A model generated the notes under the pieces. It made no database searches. It saw only the letters and a list, made by a program, of their open reading frames with translations, and was not told where the DNA came from. Shown here piece after piece: positions 47,501-59,519 of a stretch of DNA of 64,000 nt. How positions within the stretch are numbered: position 1 is the stretch's first letter; each line of letters starts with the position of its first letter. The position numbers and the translations under genes were made by a program. Source of the stretch: Epiperipatus broadwayi (lineage: Eukaryota; Onychophora; Udeonychophora; Euonychophora; Peripatidae); assembly GCA_028023455.1 (NCBI GenBank), contig JAQFVV010006246.1, positions 4,021,501 to 4,085,500 of the forward strand. The letters are read 5' to 3'.

Positions 47501-49479
47501 AATTAACTTTTAAACACAAATCTAGCTCAGGAAGCTATTACTGTGAACAAGAGATAAATAAATAAAGCAGCTTATTGTAAATCACTTTAAATAATTCTTA
47601 GGTTTACCCTACTATAAATAGTTTTATTGAGATCATTTTTAAAAAATCCTAGAACACTAAGTTGTTGTAAAATAAAGTCACACACACTACCATTTCATGT
47701 AACAGGAGTTGGAAGAAATAAAGACTAAAAAATATTTTAAAACAATTATTTAATAACTAATTGATTAACAATAAAAAGAAAATGGCATGTTAATATGAAA
47801 TTTTAAACATTCATTTCATCAGAAATATATTTTCCTAAAAATTATAATCAATCAATTGATTTCTATTTATAATTTAAGTTTTAATTCATTAAGTTATTCA
47901 TTTCATTTTAAACTAAGAATTGGAAAAATAACATTTTCAAAATCAAAGATAACAATTCTTGATATAGCTTAATTAACCTTTTGTTAAGTTTTTAGAAGGG
48001 AAAATGAATAAAAAGAGAAAAAAATGTTTAAAAAAAGAATTTAAACTTACAAAAAATTAAATTCTCTAAAAACTCTTCCATAATTTAGAAGAGAAAATTG
48101 ACTGGATTTCAAAAAAAAGTTTCACAAATTAAAAATATTAATTTAATGAAAATATTTAAAATTATCAATTTTTACAATAGCAAAAACAATCTCTATTTTC
48201 TTTTTACTATAAATGAAAATTTAGTGAGCACACACAAAAAGTACCTTTAGCCATAATTCATTTTCTGTGGAGTTTGTCTTTCCAGTTACAATTTCCAATT
48301 TTTTTCCCAAATGAGTTTTTCCTTGCAGGCTTCTAGACTTGTCTATGGTTAATTTGTCCTTTTTTTAATTAGCAGTATTTCCAAGTTTAAAAATAAAAAA
48401 TGCTATCCATTTCTTTTCATTAAATGTCCAAGTGAGACTAATACAATCAGACATGTGCTTTTGATTGAAGATAAAGTTACTGATTACTTTAGGCATAACT
48501 TTTCTACATTTTATTCCAGTAAATGCAGGTTACATGGAGGAAAATGATGTCTAGCTTTTAGATAAATTTAGCATGTGGTTTTCATTGTAAAAACCATTTT
48601 ATGACTAAACTTATAGTAGTCAAAAGTTTGATTCAAGTTTCTGCTATTCTATGCAATAACTTGGATAAGACTTTTAATCGCTTTTGTCTTCTTTATCAAC
48701 TGGATTAAGACTTGACTGCTCTCTCTTTAACTATTAAGTTAAGAATCAACTTCTTACCAGAAGCTTAGATCTTCTGACTTATTCATCTATTTTTTGCTAG
48801 AACAATCTTTCCTACAAATCAATCACAATGTTTCCTAGATAACTTTTATACCAACCAATTAAACAAATTTTTATAAATACAATTATTCAGCTATTTCCCC
48901 CCCTTAAACACTGACATTGAAAAACAAATCAAGAACTTGAATTAATATCATAGAATTCTTGACATTTTTTTTTAATTAAAAATTTTTTTTTGCAAAAAAA
49001 AACAAGATAAACAGTTAATTGCACTGATTTAATTTCTGCATTGAAATGATATAAAGAGAAAAAAATAACTTTGACTAATTAAAAATAAAATTACCAAAAG
49101 TATTAAAATACTATTTTTTTTCTTTTTAAAAATACTATTAAAATTAATATCTTTTGTTAATGTTAAAATTAATATTTTAAATTATTTACAAAAAATAGAA
49201 AATTATTTTTCTCTTAGTATATTTATATAGTTTAAATTAAAACTATTAAATTAAATATTATTTTTGCCATTAATTAGATAACACTAAACTAACCCTGAGG
49301 AACATGCTGCCAACTATCTAATAATTTTTAATGCAACTATGTCGCAAACTGCTTCCAGTATATATATATATATATACATAAATAAAACAGGGAAAAGACA
49401 ATTGTACTACTTAGAAAAAAATAATTATTGAGGAAGATACATATGATTACAAACATGTACATAATAATAAGTAGAGGAA
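47501..49479. other. AT-rich DNA, no recognised gene
   Basis: A block at about 48230-48930 is less AT-biased and pyrimidine-rich on the + strand, as transposon-derived patches here often are, but no domain or repeat partner was recognised. (TA)n lies near 49363-49376. Confidence 0.4.
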
Positions 49480-50110
49480 TTTGACCTTAGTATTTTCAAT
49501 CTATATTCATTTCACTCCATCTCAAACAACTGATACACATAACACACACATATGAAAAAGATAAATGATCTTCAATAAACATATTTTATGCAGAACCATC
49601 ACTCATCAGTTGGGAAGGATCATGATTTCCCCTACATATGTACAATAAGTGCTTGTCTTATATTAAAATAGCAATTCTTTAAACTTTAATGGACAGGTTT
49701 CAATCTTCTCACCCTTCCAATAATTCATCTATCCATTTCATTAAAAAACCAATGATGGAATGCTCAAAGCTCTTGGTGGATTTGATATTGTAAACACACC
49801 CATATAAAAATTATATTCCATTGCTGGTTTTCAATAAAATGGATAATTCAATTGTTGGAAGAATGAAAAGGTTAAAGCCTATCCATTAAAGTTTAAGAAA
49901 TTGCTATCTTAATATAAACCGAGCACTGATTGTATATATGTGTGGATTTGTCTATATGGGTGGGATGACAAATGATGAGTGCTGGATTTGCATAAAATAT
50001 GTATATTGGAATCATTTATCTTTTTCACATGTGTGTTCATATTTATTTGTTGATGGAGATAGTGTGGAGGATGAATATAGAATGAGAATGTTAGGTTCAA
50101 ATCTCTCTAT
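49480..50110. repeat. Second, older copy of the fold-back family
   Basis: The left arm (about 49500-49760) and right arm (about 49830-50110) are inverted and diverged: AGCAATTCTTTAAACTTTAATGGACAGG on one side answers CCTATCCATTAAAGTTTAAG on the other. Landmarks shared with 37150-38153 are CATCA(C/G)T(T/C)ATCAGTTGG-like, ATGGACAGGTTTCAATC (there ACGGACAGGCTTCAATC), TGATGGAATGCTC and ATCATTTATCTTTTTCA. So this is a repeat family whose members fold back, not a single local accident. Confidence 0.72.
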
Positions 50111-50576
50111 TTTCCATAGTAAACATTCAGTATACTGAAATGAATAGACTAATTAAATGTGCAATAAATAAATAGAAAAAATTGAATGAAAGTAAAAATA
50201 AGAATTTACTTAAAAAAGAATTAATTGATTAAAGATATTAAAATATTGGAAAATTTAAAGATGGAAAGTGTAAATGATATAAAGCAGCAATGTTAGCAAT
50301 CTATGATTGAGAACTAAACCAAATGCTATCACATTGTTAAAATATTTTAATCCAGAGATAGAAGCTTCATATAATTGAATAAATATAAGGAGATTGCTAT
50401 TTAAAAGGAAGAGTAAATGTAATCAATCAGTTATGTAGATACAATGGTCTATAAAGTTTTGCTTATACAATAATTGAAAAAAATAGTTAGCAATATAGTA
50501 GGAGAAAAGTAAAGAATATTTAAGCTTGATTAATATATAGTAGAGAGTTCATCATTTTTCAATTAATAGAAAAGAT

Positions 50577-50985
50577 TTACAATAAAGCTATTAGAAAACC
50601 AAAGACACCAAAATGCATAGATACTGAATTGGGTTCTGATCTGTGTGGCTTTATGAACAAATTAGCATGGATTGGAAACATTATTGTGTTTTCATTTGGG
50701 ATTATAGTTTTATAATTTACTAAAAAGGTAAAAGGTGAGTATTGGAGAGTTACATTAGATTGGTAAAGATCTAGGGAAAGTGCTCTCATATCCAAGGCTC
50801 ATTGGTGATGAAAGCCACAAGCTAGAAATTAGTCTGAGGATAAGCATTAGATAAAGATTTTAATGCATAAATCTTCTACCATAACTGTTTGTATTGAGTG
50901 ATACTACTGTATGGAGAGAGTTACTATTGTTTAACAGATTGTGTAAACATAAAAAATGGTGGTCATGTGATGCTTTAGTGGTTTT
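50577..50985 (-). repeat. RTE-like LINE 3' tail, copy on the minus strand
   Basis: Matches 53235-53650 in orientation, and the complement of 52340-52690. Shared landmarks include AAAGACA(C/T)CAAAA, GAA(T/C)TGGGTTC, ACTAAAAAGGTAAAAG, GATGAAAGCCACAA, ATGGAGAG and GTGTAA(A/G)CATA. The minus-strand frame 50577-50795 is within it. Confidence 0.68.
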
Positions 50986-51129
50986 AAATATAATAAGGGA
51001 ATGTATAGAGAATCCCTGATTTACTTGAAAAATTACATGAGAATATTTTTTACACTTACAAATGAGAAAATACAGATATTATTAGTTTTGAAAGTTGAAA
51101 TAAGATGGGAATGAATTATATTTATTATA

Positions 51130-52340
51130 TTATTTTCATTACATTTAAAAAAGGTGCTTGATAGAAAAGTTAGAAGCAAGTTTAAAATAAGTTTAATAAA
51201 AAGTGTTGACAAAATTATATATCAAACATCTAAATAATAAAGATATATCAGATGATTGGGAAAATATAATTAAACAGATATTAGAAAATACAGACTTAAC
51301 AAAAATTTTTTAGTTATACATAAAATGATTACCAAGATAAACCTTGAATTCAAACCAATCAAATGAGCAAGCTGGATTAAAAGACATGGTTAATCTTATC
51401 TAAGTATTGAGAGAGATTATACAACAGACTCTGAATATGAGTTACCATTATTTTAAGGATTTGTAGATTATAAAAGGCATTTGAGTCTATAAGTATTTCC
51501 ACAGTAAATAAAGCTTTAGGTCATTGAGATGTAGACTTGAGATACTATCATATTCTGATGAATATTTATTAAAATTCATCAGCAGTAATTACATTACATG
51601 GCAATGCTAAAAATATTAGCATTGAGAACAGGTATGAAAGGGTGATTTCATATTTTGAAAACTTTTTATAAGTTTTATAAAAAGTATTTTGTAGATTAAA
51701 GTAGGAAGCTAAGAAATTAAAATGAAATGAAAGAAGGTTATTTAAGTCATCTACATTTTATTGTTTACATAATAATGCTTCAGAATTCAATAAAGGTTAC
51801 AAAAATTATTAGATGAAAGTAGATAGTATTGAATGGATTGAAGAAAAATAAAAGTTAATAATCATGAATTAAAAAAAGTTAATGACTAGAAACAACTTGG
51901 TCAGATTATTAACATAGATTGAAACATAATGGACATAAGTAAATATAAAATTAAACTTGGTTAGAATGCTATTGATTGATTTAGTATTAAATGAATATTT
52001 ACCTAACATATATAAAAATGAACATTTTTTATATTTGTTTACCAGTTCTTATTTATGAATCTGAGAGAGACATTTAACAGAAGAGCAAATTTGAATATTT
52101 CAAATCACTCAACAAATTGTGGAGATATATTTGTTATTAATAATAGAAAGAAATTTAAAAAAAAATACATAAGGAATAAAACAAACAGATATTGCTGCTA
52201 TCATTGAACAAATTGAGTGACAAAATGAACTTGGATTGGACATACTGCTAGAAATATAATAATAGATGGACAGTTGTCATTTAAAAGAACTACACAAAAA
52301 TTACATGTGAAATGCATGGGTGAAATAGAAAAGATTGTTG
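51130..52340 (+). pseudogene. RTE-like LINE RT C-terminal half, broken
   Basis: On the + strand QAGLKDMVNLI (near 51369) corresponds to EQAGFRxGxxTxDHI. The next kilobase is heavily broken. QLGQIINID (about 51895-51920) then MDISKYKIKLG corresponds to YLGSxITxDGxxxxEIxxRIxxA. VYQFLFMNLRETFNRRANLN corresponds to LLYGxETWxLxxxxxxRLxxFExxC. Finally IAAIIEQIE and, one frame over, WTWIGHTARN near 52200-52250 correspond to the IRxxxxxWxGHVxRM end. This is the C-terminal layout of RTE/BovB-type Pol. It continues directly into the 3' tail repeat at 52340, so it explains the tail family around it. No intact frame remains. Confidence 0.62.
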
Positions 52341-52695
52341 ATAACAGGATACAGTTAGTGCAAGCCAAAGTAATCAATGGATGCAAGAAAGTTTCAGCAT
52401 GAAATCACTACCTAATGCCTACTCATCCAATATCTCCAGACTAATTTCTAACTTGTAGTTTTTATCAATGAGAAGCCTTGGATCTGAAAGAATACACCTT
52501 GTCTTTAGGATTTTAATGCCACCCTCCAGAAGTACATTTTGCATTTTAGTTAACTATAAAGCTATGAGTTCATAATGAAATCAGATAAGGTTTTCAATCC
52601 AAGTTTGTTCACATGTATAATCATATAAATATGAAGTCAGTTCAGTATCTACACATTTTGATGTCTTTGGATCTTTAATAATGATAATCACCATC
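52340..52695 (+). repeat. RTE-like LINE 3' tail, contiguous with the RT remnant
   Basis: Follows the RT remnant without a gap. It contains GTGCAAGCCAAAGTAATCAA, CTACTCATCCAATATCTCCA, GAAGCCTTGGATCTGA and ACATTTTGATGTCTTTGGAT. It ends near an ATAATGATAATCACCATCAT low-complexity stretch. Confidence 0.62.
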
Positions 52696-52739
52696 ATCCA
52701 ATAAGCAGTAATGGTATTAAACCATTAAATATCATATGA

Positions 52740-53650
52740 TCACCTGTTAAAACTATGACAAACTCTCTGTGCAGTAACATCACCCAATGCAAGTCATAGT
52801 AATCAATGGCTGCAAAATGGTTTGTGCTTAAAATCCTTATCTAGTACTTACTCATCCAATAATCTCAAACTAGTCTCTAGCTTGTTGCTTTCATTAGTGA
52901 GTAGCCTTAGATCTGAGAGCACTGCTAAAAGGGTAAAAGGTGGCAACTGAATAGTTGAGTTATATCCTAAGATCTATGTGCAGTGTTTCTCAGATCCCAG
53001 GTTCTCATTGATAGAAAGGTACAATCTAGAAACTAATCTGAGGATTTTGAATGAGTAGACACTAGCTAGAGATTTTAAGCACAAACCTTTTTGCATCCAT
53101 TGATTACTATGGTTTGCACTGAGTGGCACTACTGGATGGAGAGCCTGTCACTGTTTTAACATTTCATGTAAGCATAGGAAGTGGTTATCATGAGATATTT
53201 AGTGGTTAAATATCATTCCCTTTATGTGGAATGATGGTGACTATGGTTATTAAAGAACAAAGACATCAAAAGGTATAGATCCTGAACTGGGTTCAGATCT
53301 ATATGACTATACAGGAGAATGAGCTTAGAAATTGAAAATGTTATTTCATAGCTTTGTAGTTAACTAAAAAGATAAAAGATGGCTGCTGGAAGGTTGCATT
53401 AGATTCTAAGATCTAGGCTGCATTGCTTTCAGATCCAATGCTCATCAATGATGAAAGCCACAATCCAGAAACTACTCTGGGGATATAGGATGATTATTAG
53501 ATAGAGATAGTATACAGAATTTTTCTTGCATCTTTTGTTTACTATGGCTTGCACTGGGTGGTATTGCTGTATGGAGAGTTTGTCACTATTTTAACAGCCT
53601 GTGTAAGCATAGGAAATAGTGATTTTGTGATGTTTACTAATTTAAGATTT
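52740..53650. repeat. Cluster of three more RTE-tail copies in opposed orientations
   Basis: The + strand copy at about 52740-52925 (CAATGCAAGTCATAGTAATC, CTACTCATCCAATAATCTC, AGCCTTAGATCTGAGAG) abuts minus-strand copies at about 52925-53215 and 53235-53650 (AAAGGTGGCAACTGAATAG and AAAGATGGCTGCTGGAAGG; CTAGAAACTAATCTGAGGAT and CAGAAACTACTCTGGGGAT). The head-to-head arrangement could form a partial palindrome. Copies differ enough to be separate insertions or old duplications. Confidence 0.65.
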
Positions 53651-54419
53651 GATGATGTGTTGTGGAGAAAAAAGTTTAATGATTAAAGAAACTAAATCAA
53701 ATAGTTTTTTTTTTTTTTGTAAAGATTGATAATGTTTGAAAATAATAGCAAACTTTATTTTAAATCTATAAAATTATATATATTGTACCCTTTTTACTAG
53801 GTCCAAATACATTTACTAAGTCAATTTTTGAAAAAAATTAAATTAAGGGAAAACTTAAATAGTATAAATGCTATATAATGTTGATAAGATTTGTAAAACT
53901 TTGTTGAAATAGAGTTGAGAGTTATAAATATGTAAAAAAAACTATGTTAATATGGTAAAATTATGAAGTAAAGCTATACTAAAAGTCCTGTTAAACAAAG
54001 TGCTAAAAGTTAGTTTTAAAATAATGAATTAAAATTAAATAAGCTAATGTATTTTAAATAAAAATTAGATTTAATATTTATATTATAAATTATTTATTAA
54101 AAGTATAATATTTTGTGGTAGACAAATGTATTTAATTTGTTACTGCTTAAATAATTTCAAAATTTACTATTCCAAATTGTATATTATATTTTATTAATTT
54201 TTATAATATAATGTTTTGTAATAAAATGTTTAAGATAATTCTGTTTTCGACAGTAAAAATAAAAAATTGCTACATATTGTCTGGTTTTTAAGTCATATGA
54301 CCAGCAAATACACATACTTTGTGCATGCAAGGTTTCAAAATTACTTCAGAATTGTTTTAAAAAATTGAAACATTAGTGTATCATAAAAATAAATATTAGG
54401 AAAATTGGTATTCATCTTT
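53651..54419. other. Very AT-rich DNA, no recognised feature
   Basis: Almost only A and T runs, without exon, repeat partner or transposon motif. Confidence 0.4.
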
Positions 54420-55113
54420 TAGCTAAAGATGCCGCTCTATGGCATGGTTTTCGCGCCAAAACACATAAAAATGCTGTTTCCGTGGCTGACATGTTCGAAC
54501 CTGCATTTTCTATAATACTTTTTTGTTGTGCTACAGAATGCAGGCTGCTATGTTGCATTGCAGTACAGCATGTATGTCACATAGCAGCAAATACATTTGA
54601 TGAATTCGCACAATTTATAAAATAATTACGGCTTGATGAGAGAGTTTGTATTTGAATTGTATTGAAATGTTGTTTTCATTGGATTTTTTTTATTTTAAAC
54701 TATTGAAATGTTCAGATTTTTTAAAGCAATAATTATAAGACTTTTTACAACATACTGTATTGAACTTTTATTTGTGAAAATGTTAAATATCTATGTTTTT
54801 ATTGAGTTGTAATTAGGTAACGTGTCAATTAATGTACTGTTAGTAACATTCCATGAGACAAAGAAGATTCTACCATCTGTATATTTTTGAAGTAAAAAAG
54901 AGCGGTACGAAAAAAATATCCAGTAAGAAAAGTCCAAATATACAGGTTTTTTTGTAAATTTCATAAAAATCAAATATTATAAACATGATTAATAAGTAAA
55001 GAAGACATTTGTATGTGTTTGTTGTTGTTTAAAAAAGTTTCAGTTTCTTTCTTTTGTCCAAGTATGGTTACGATTTTGGATTTTTTTATTTTAGCATTAC
55101 AAACAACAGAATA

Positions 55114-55205
55114 CTAAAACTAACCCTAACCCTAAAACTAATTCTAAACCTAACCCTAAACTGACTCTAAAACTAACCCTAAAACTAATCCTAAATCTAA
55201 CCATA
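55114..55205 (+). repeat. Interstitial telomere-like repeat (CTAACC/CTAAAA units)
   Basis: About 90 bp made of CTAACC, CTAAAA, CTAATC and CTAAAC units, with CTAACCCTAACCCTAA near the start. The perfect core equals the complement of TTAGGG, the animal telomere unit, and the rest is a diverged 6-bp periodic array. It sits inside the TA-flanked element. Confidence 0.85.
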
Positions 55206-55253
55206 ACAACTTTTACTTTTATTACGATTATTATTTTTTAGTTAAACAACAAC

Positions 55254-55395
55254 AAAAAAAGTCGTAACACAAGTAAAAAAATATCCGATAGAAAATTGAT
55301 AAAAAAAAAGCCGTAACACAAATAAAAAAATATCCGATAGAAAATTGATAAAAAAAAAAGCCGTAACACAATTTAAAAAGTATACGATATAAAAA
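55254..55395 (+). repeat. Three tandem 49-bp units
   Basis: Each unit has A-run, G(T/C)CGTAACACAA, AAAAATATCCGATAG and AAAATTGAT. The third is diverged (TATACGATA). The minus-strand frame 55231-55413, a repeated FYQFSIGYFF-like phrase, arises from these units and is not a gene. Confidence 0.85.
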
Positions 55396-55616
55396 ACACA
55401 AATCAAATTGCAATTTGTTGATTTTATTTTACATTTATTATCATCATTTAAATTGTATACATTAATAAAAAATAATATTTAAAAAAGACGATTTTGTTTT
55501 GTTTTTATTTTCGTATTACAAAAAAGCACCGAAAAATTATTAAAATCAACGGCCCGTGAATGTTCATATTTTATAGTTTTAGCATGAAAATGGCACCATC
55601 CAATGGCATCTTTAGC

Positions 55617-58600
55617 TATAAGACAAGCACCGGAAAATTATTTAATTAGAAAGCTTTAAAATAAGTGTAGTTAATGAAATTAAATTTTAAAAATAGATAC
55701 ATTAAAATTAAATATTGGATAAATTAATAAAGTATTATTTTTAAAGTGTTTAATTTGTTACGTAAAAGTATAAAAATTAATTTAGAATTAAATTTTGTAA
55801 TAATATTTAATATTTTAGTATGAGCCATGATTTTTATTTTTAAATTTTAATAACATAAAATTGACAAATATGTAAATTAGATCATAAGTTGAAGATTAAA
55901 TAACCAATCAGATGTAAGTTATATCTGGTATAAAAGTAAATACTTACTTAATTACTTACTTATTTCTTCTTATTAACTTGTTAACTTATCTTATTATCAA
56001 TATTATTATCATATATCAACATCAGAATATTACTTAGTTTATTTCTTAGTAATATTATTTTTTAAGAAAAGATTTTATAAGATTATCAATTTACTAAGTT
56101 TAAGTAATAATGCATCCTTAAATTAATATATTCTCTACTATTTATTTTTATTGAAGCTTAAGCCAATTTCATGGTAAAACTATGGATTTAATACCAGAGA
56201 TAATGTATTCAAAAGAATTTATGACAAAAATAGAGCTGTTGAAGGGAAGTATAGTTTTAGACATATTATGGAAGAGTTTGTATAATTATTTATTTTTAAT
56301 ACTTTGGATATTTGCAAGAGTGTTCAGCAGAAATATTTTTTGAAGAACTGGCATGTTTATGCATTATATTTAAAGATAAACAACTTTATTTGAAGAACAA
56401 AAAGTTATATGGAAAAAACTTAAATTTTAATTTATTTATTTTTAAAAAATTGAAAATGAATTTAATATTGAATCTAGAATAAAACGATATCATTTATGCT
56501 TACATTAGTAACTATGTATTTTTTTTTTTAAAAAAAAAAAAAAGTTCCAGTGAATCTTTTAAAATATTCACTTAAAATTTATTAAAAGTCTTTCTTGAAA
56601 GATGATTAAAAAGAAAAACCGATATTATTACAGATATAATTATTATTGTTAAAAGATACCGTAAATTATTTAATACTATAAAAAACTGGTTTTTTAACTT
56701 ATTCATCAGAAAAAGAAATAAATGGATAATTAAAAGAATATATATTATCCTGACTGAAAAATATACCATTATAAATTACTTAAAATTTTCATTACTATAA
56801 AATAATATTTTTGAATGGAATATAAAAATACATATTTTCCATAAATATACGTGTTAAGTATATATCATCGACCCTGATACATCTAAAGCCAATAGGATTC
56901 AAGTGAATGGGAAAAACTCTGGCAACTATTTATAAAACTTTTTCCAAGTGATATCACATATAATAGCTATTATCCTGGAAAGCTACAGAACAGGATGAAT
57001 AGCTAATTTTCAAATATTTTTGGCTTTAAAAGTTGGCATTATTTTTTTTGTGTGTGAACAACTGCATGCCGAGGAGAAAAAAAGAGCTCTCTGTGTTTAA
57101 AGCTTTCAGACATTAGTGGTTAGCAACAAGCATTGGGGAACTTCTATGGAAATATTAGAAGGAATAAAAAAACTTTAAAAAAATTGAACTTTATGAAGAG
57201 AATAAAGAATTGGGGTTTAGTAACTATAGTTTTATTATCATTTTACATATTAATTGTAGTATTAAGTTTTATTAGTGTTAGGGTAGTAAAAATTACTCTT
57301 AAATATTTTTATTTATTCTAACAAAATTATTTTTAAGAATATTTTAATATTTTGTAAAGCTTTCGTAAACATTTTAAGGTATGATAATGTTATGCTGAAT
57401 GACTGCTATTATTAATTAATATATTTCCTTATGTTAAATATTGGACCAGAAGATGTCTATAAGAGTGACTGACAAGTGTAGGGTCACTAGGTAAACTTTA
57501 TAAAATTTATTAATTTTACATGATGAATATTTTATTATTTTCTAGAATTGCTTGGAATATTTATATGACATTTGTAGTAGTTTTAGATTGTTCAAGCCAT
57601 ATGCGAATTTTGTTTGTTAGTTGGAGTAATGCTAGTTATTTTTGTGATGTAGGTTGTTAAATCTATTGTGAAGTTTTAATCAATAGTGACTTTGGGAGTA
57701 TGTAAAGAAACCTTTGGATGCTTATATGTAGGATCTATGGAGATCTATGGAGAAGATAGGAAAGTAACCTACATTGTTATCTTAGTAGTTTATGCAAGTA
57801 CAGATAACATAGCCCTGTGTCTTGTATATATTTTTCATAGACAGTGTTTTTCTTGATATTTTGTATTTTAAAATGTTTGAATGAGTGCTGAATAAATAGC
57901 CTGGACATTATTATTATATTTGAAGGTATTAGACAGAGAAGTCATACCTACTTTTGTTCACACTGTTTCCATGTAGATTATTCAATATATTTTACACTAT
58001 TGAGTCTTTACTCTAGTTATTTCTTCAGGTTCTATGCATTTTATCGCTATCTTAATTTCAACAGTTATTACATCGTATAGCATTGTATTTTATGTAAAAA
58101 AAATAATGAATAATTTTGAATTGTAATATTGTTATTCTTGTTTTGGTTTAGGTTAAGGGCAAATACAAATGAGATTGAATGTAAATGCTAACAATGAATA
58201 ATAAAAATATCATAGATATTTTTCATCTTTTTATTAAACTATTTTTTTAAAAAAAAATAAAAGAGATGATAACTATTCACGAAATTTTTTAATAAGTTTG
58301 ATATTTTGATTTTACGTTTTAATGCATATTTTTAAAAAATAAAACATTCATAATGAGCAACATAAAATAGAATGAATTCTTGTATTTTTGTGAATAATAT
58401 TTTAGATTTTAAACATGTATGAAGCACCCAGATAAGGATTTTTATTTAGAGAGTAGTACTAAGCAAAATATGTAGAAGAACACCAATATTATTATTATAT
58501 TGAAGTCAGTTTTATTTATTGAATGAACCAAGAAAAAATATTTAAAATAACACTAGCACTATTATATTAGATAAGTGTAATTTATTTATTGTATGAATAT

Positions 58601-59290
58601 TTGACATATTTTAAAGATGAGTATTATTTAAGTATTTTATATTTTTATATTTTTCATGTACAGTTACAAAAACCATATGGTCTAGCTATGTTTAATTAAT
58701 AGATATTTTATTAAACTATAAGAGTAGTCTTAAATTTATATTATATCTTAATTAAATGGGTTATAAATAGTACATAGGTCAGAGTAAAGGCTTATCTACT
58801 TGTTGATTTATTATATTTTTATGATGTAGAAAGATGTAACCCAATTTATCTAAAATTAGCTTGATATTTGTTAGGTTTTTTATTAAAGACGATTTAAATA
58901 GTGTATTTTTTTGTTAAATGTATAGGATAATAATATTTGTTAAACTTGTTTTTTATAAAACTTTGTGTTATGCTGATTTATTCACCATCACAAATACATG
59001 ATTGACAGATACCAAAATAAACCTAATATTTGTGCAGTACAGATATAATTATTTATTTTAAGAAATCACAATGATTCAGAATATGATATACTTGAGAAAT
59101 TTTCTTTTACATTAATATTATTATTATGGTCATAATTAATTGCACAATTTATTGCATAGAATTTTAACGTTGTTTGTTGCCACATATGTTCAGATTATAT
59201 CAGATTATGCCACATATTCTATTTAAGATGCCACATGAGAACTAAAAGATTATATTACTTATTGTTATTGTTGTTAGTCATCATAATTTT
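55617..59290. other. AT-rich DNA, no recognised gene
   Basis: At about 55905-55940 ACCAATCAGATG followed by TATAAAAG is promoter-like and could belong to an LTR or a Pol II promoter, but no transcript unit can be tied to it. A less AT-biased block at about 56860-57130 has no recognised repeat partner. The frames at 56572-56769 and 57133-57321 lack domains and have AT-driven composition. Confidence 0.4.
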
Positions 59291-59317
59291 GAACAATGGA
59301 TAAGATTAATAATTTAT

Positions 59318-59402
<85 letters not shown>

Positions 59403-59447
59403 CAGTAGTAATAGTAGTAGTAGCAGCAGTAGTAATAGTAGTAGTAA

Positions 59448-59479
<32 letters not shown>

Positions 59480-59513
59480 TTGTTGTTGTTGTTATTATTA
59501 TTATTATTAGTTA
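59318..59513. repeat. TAG/GTA trinucleotide microsatellite, with TTG and TTA runs
   Basis: About 160 bp of (AGT)n, first pure then interrupted by AGC and AAT units, followed by (TGT)n and (TAT)n. Both strands give artificial open frames (poly-Ser at 59296-59514 on +, poly-Thr at 59314-59535 on -). These are not genes. The array is likely length-polymorphic. Confidence 0.97.
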
Positions 59514-59519
59514 GGTGTA

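Larger units (their letters stand above)
54422..55616. mobile_element. TA-flanked inverted-repeat element (about 1.2 kb), no transposase
   Basis: The left end GCTAAAGATGCCGCTCTATG (54422 on) and the complement of the right end, GCTAAAGATGCCATTGGATG (55616 leftward), form inverted repeats of about 40 bp with several mismatches. Each is flanked by TA (54420-54421 and 55617-55618), the target used by Tc1/mariner-like and some other DNA transposons. The inside holds no transposase. It includes telomere-like repeats (55114-55205), three 49-bp units (55254-55395), and a less AT-biased patch near 54420-54600. It is best read as a non-autonomous DNA element. Confidence 0.6.

Noticed and set aside
55114-55205. 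Telomere-like repeats as a sign of a true chromosome end or fusion point
   Set aside because: The array is short, largely diverged and lies inside an inverted-repeat element with TA borders, so transposon cargo explains it better.
55231-55413. Frame with a repeated aromatic-rich phrase, looking like a small membrane protein
   Set aside because: The phrase is the translation of three 49-bp tandem units.
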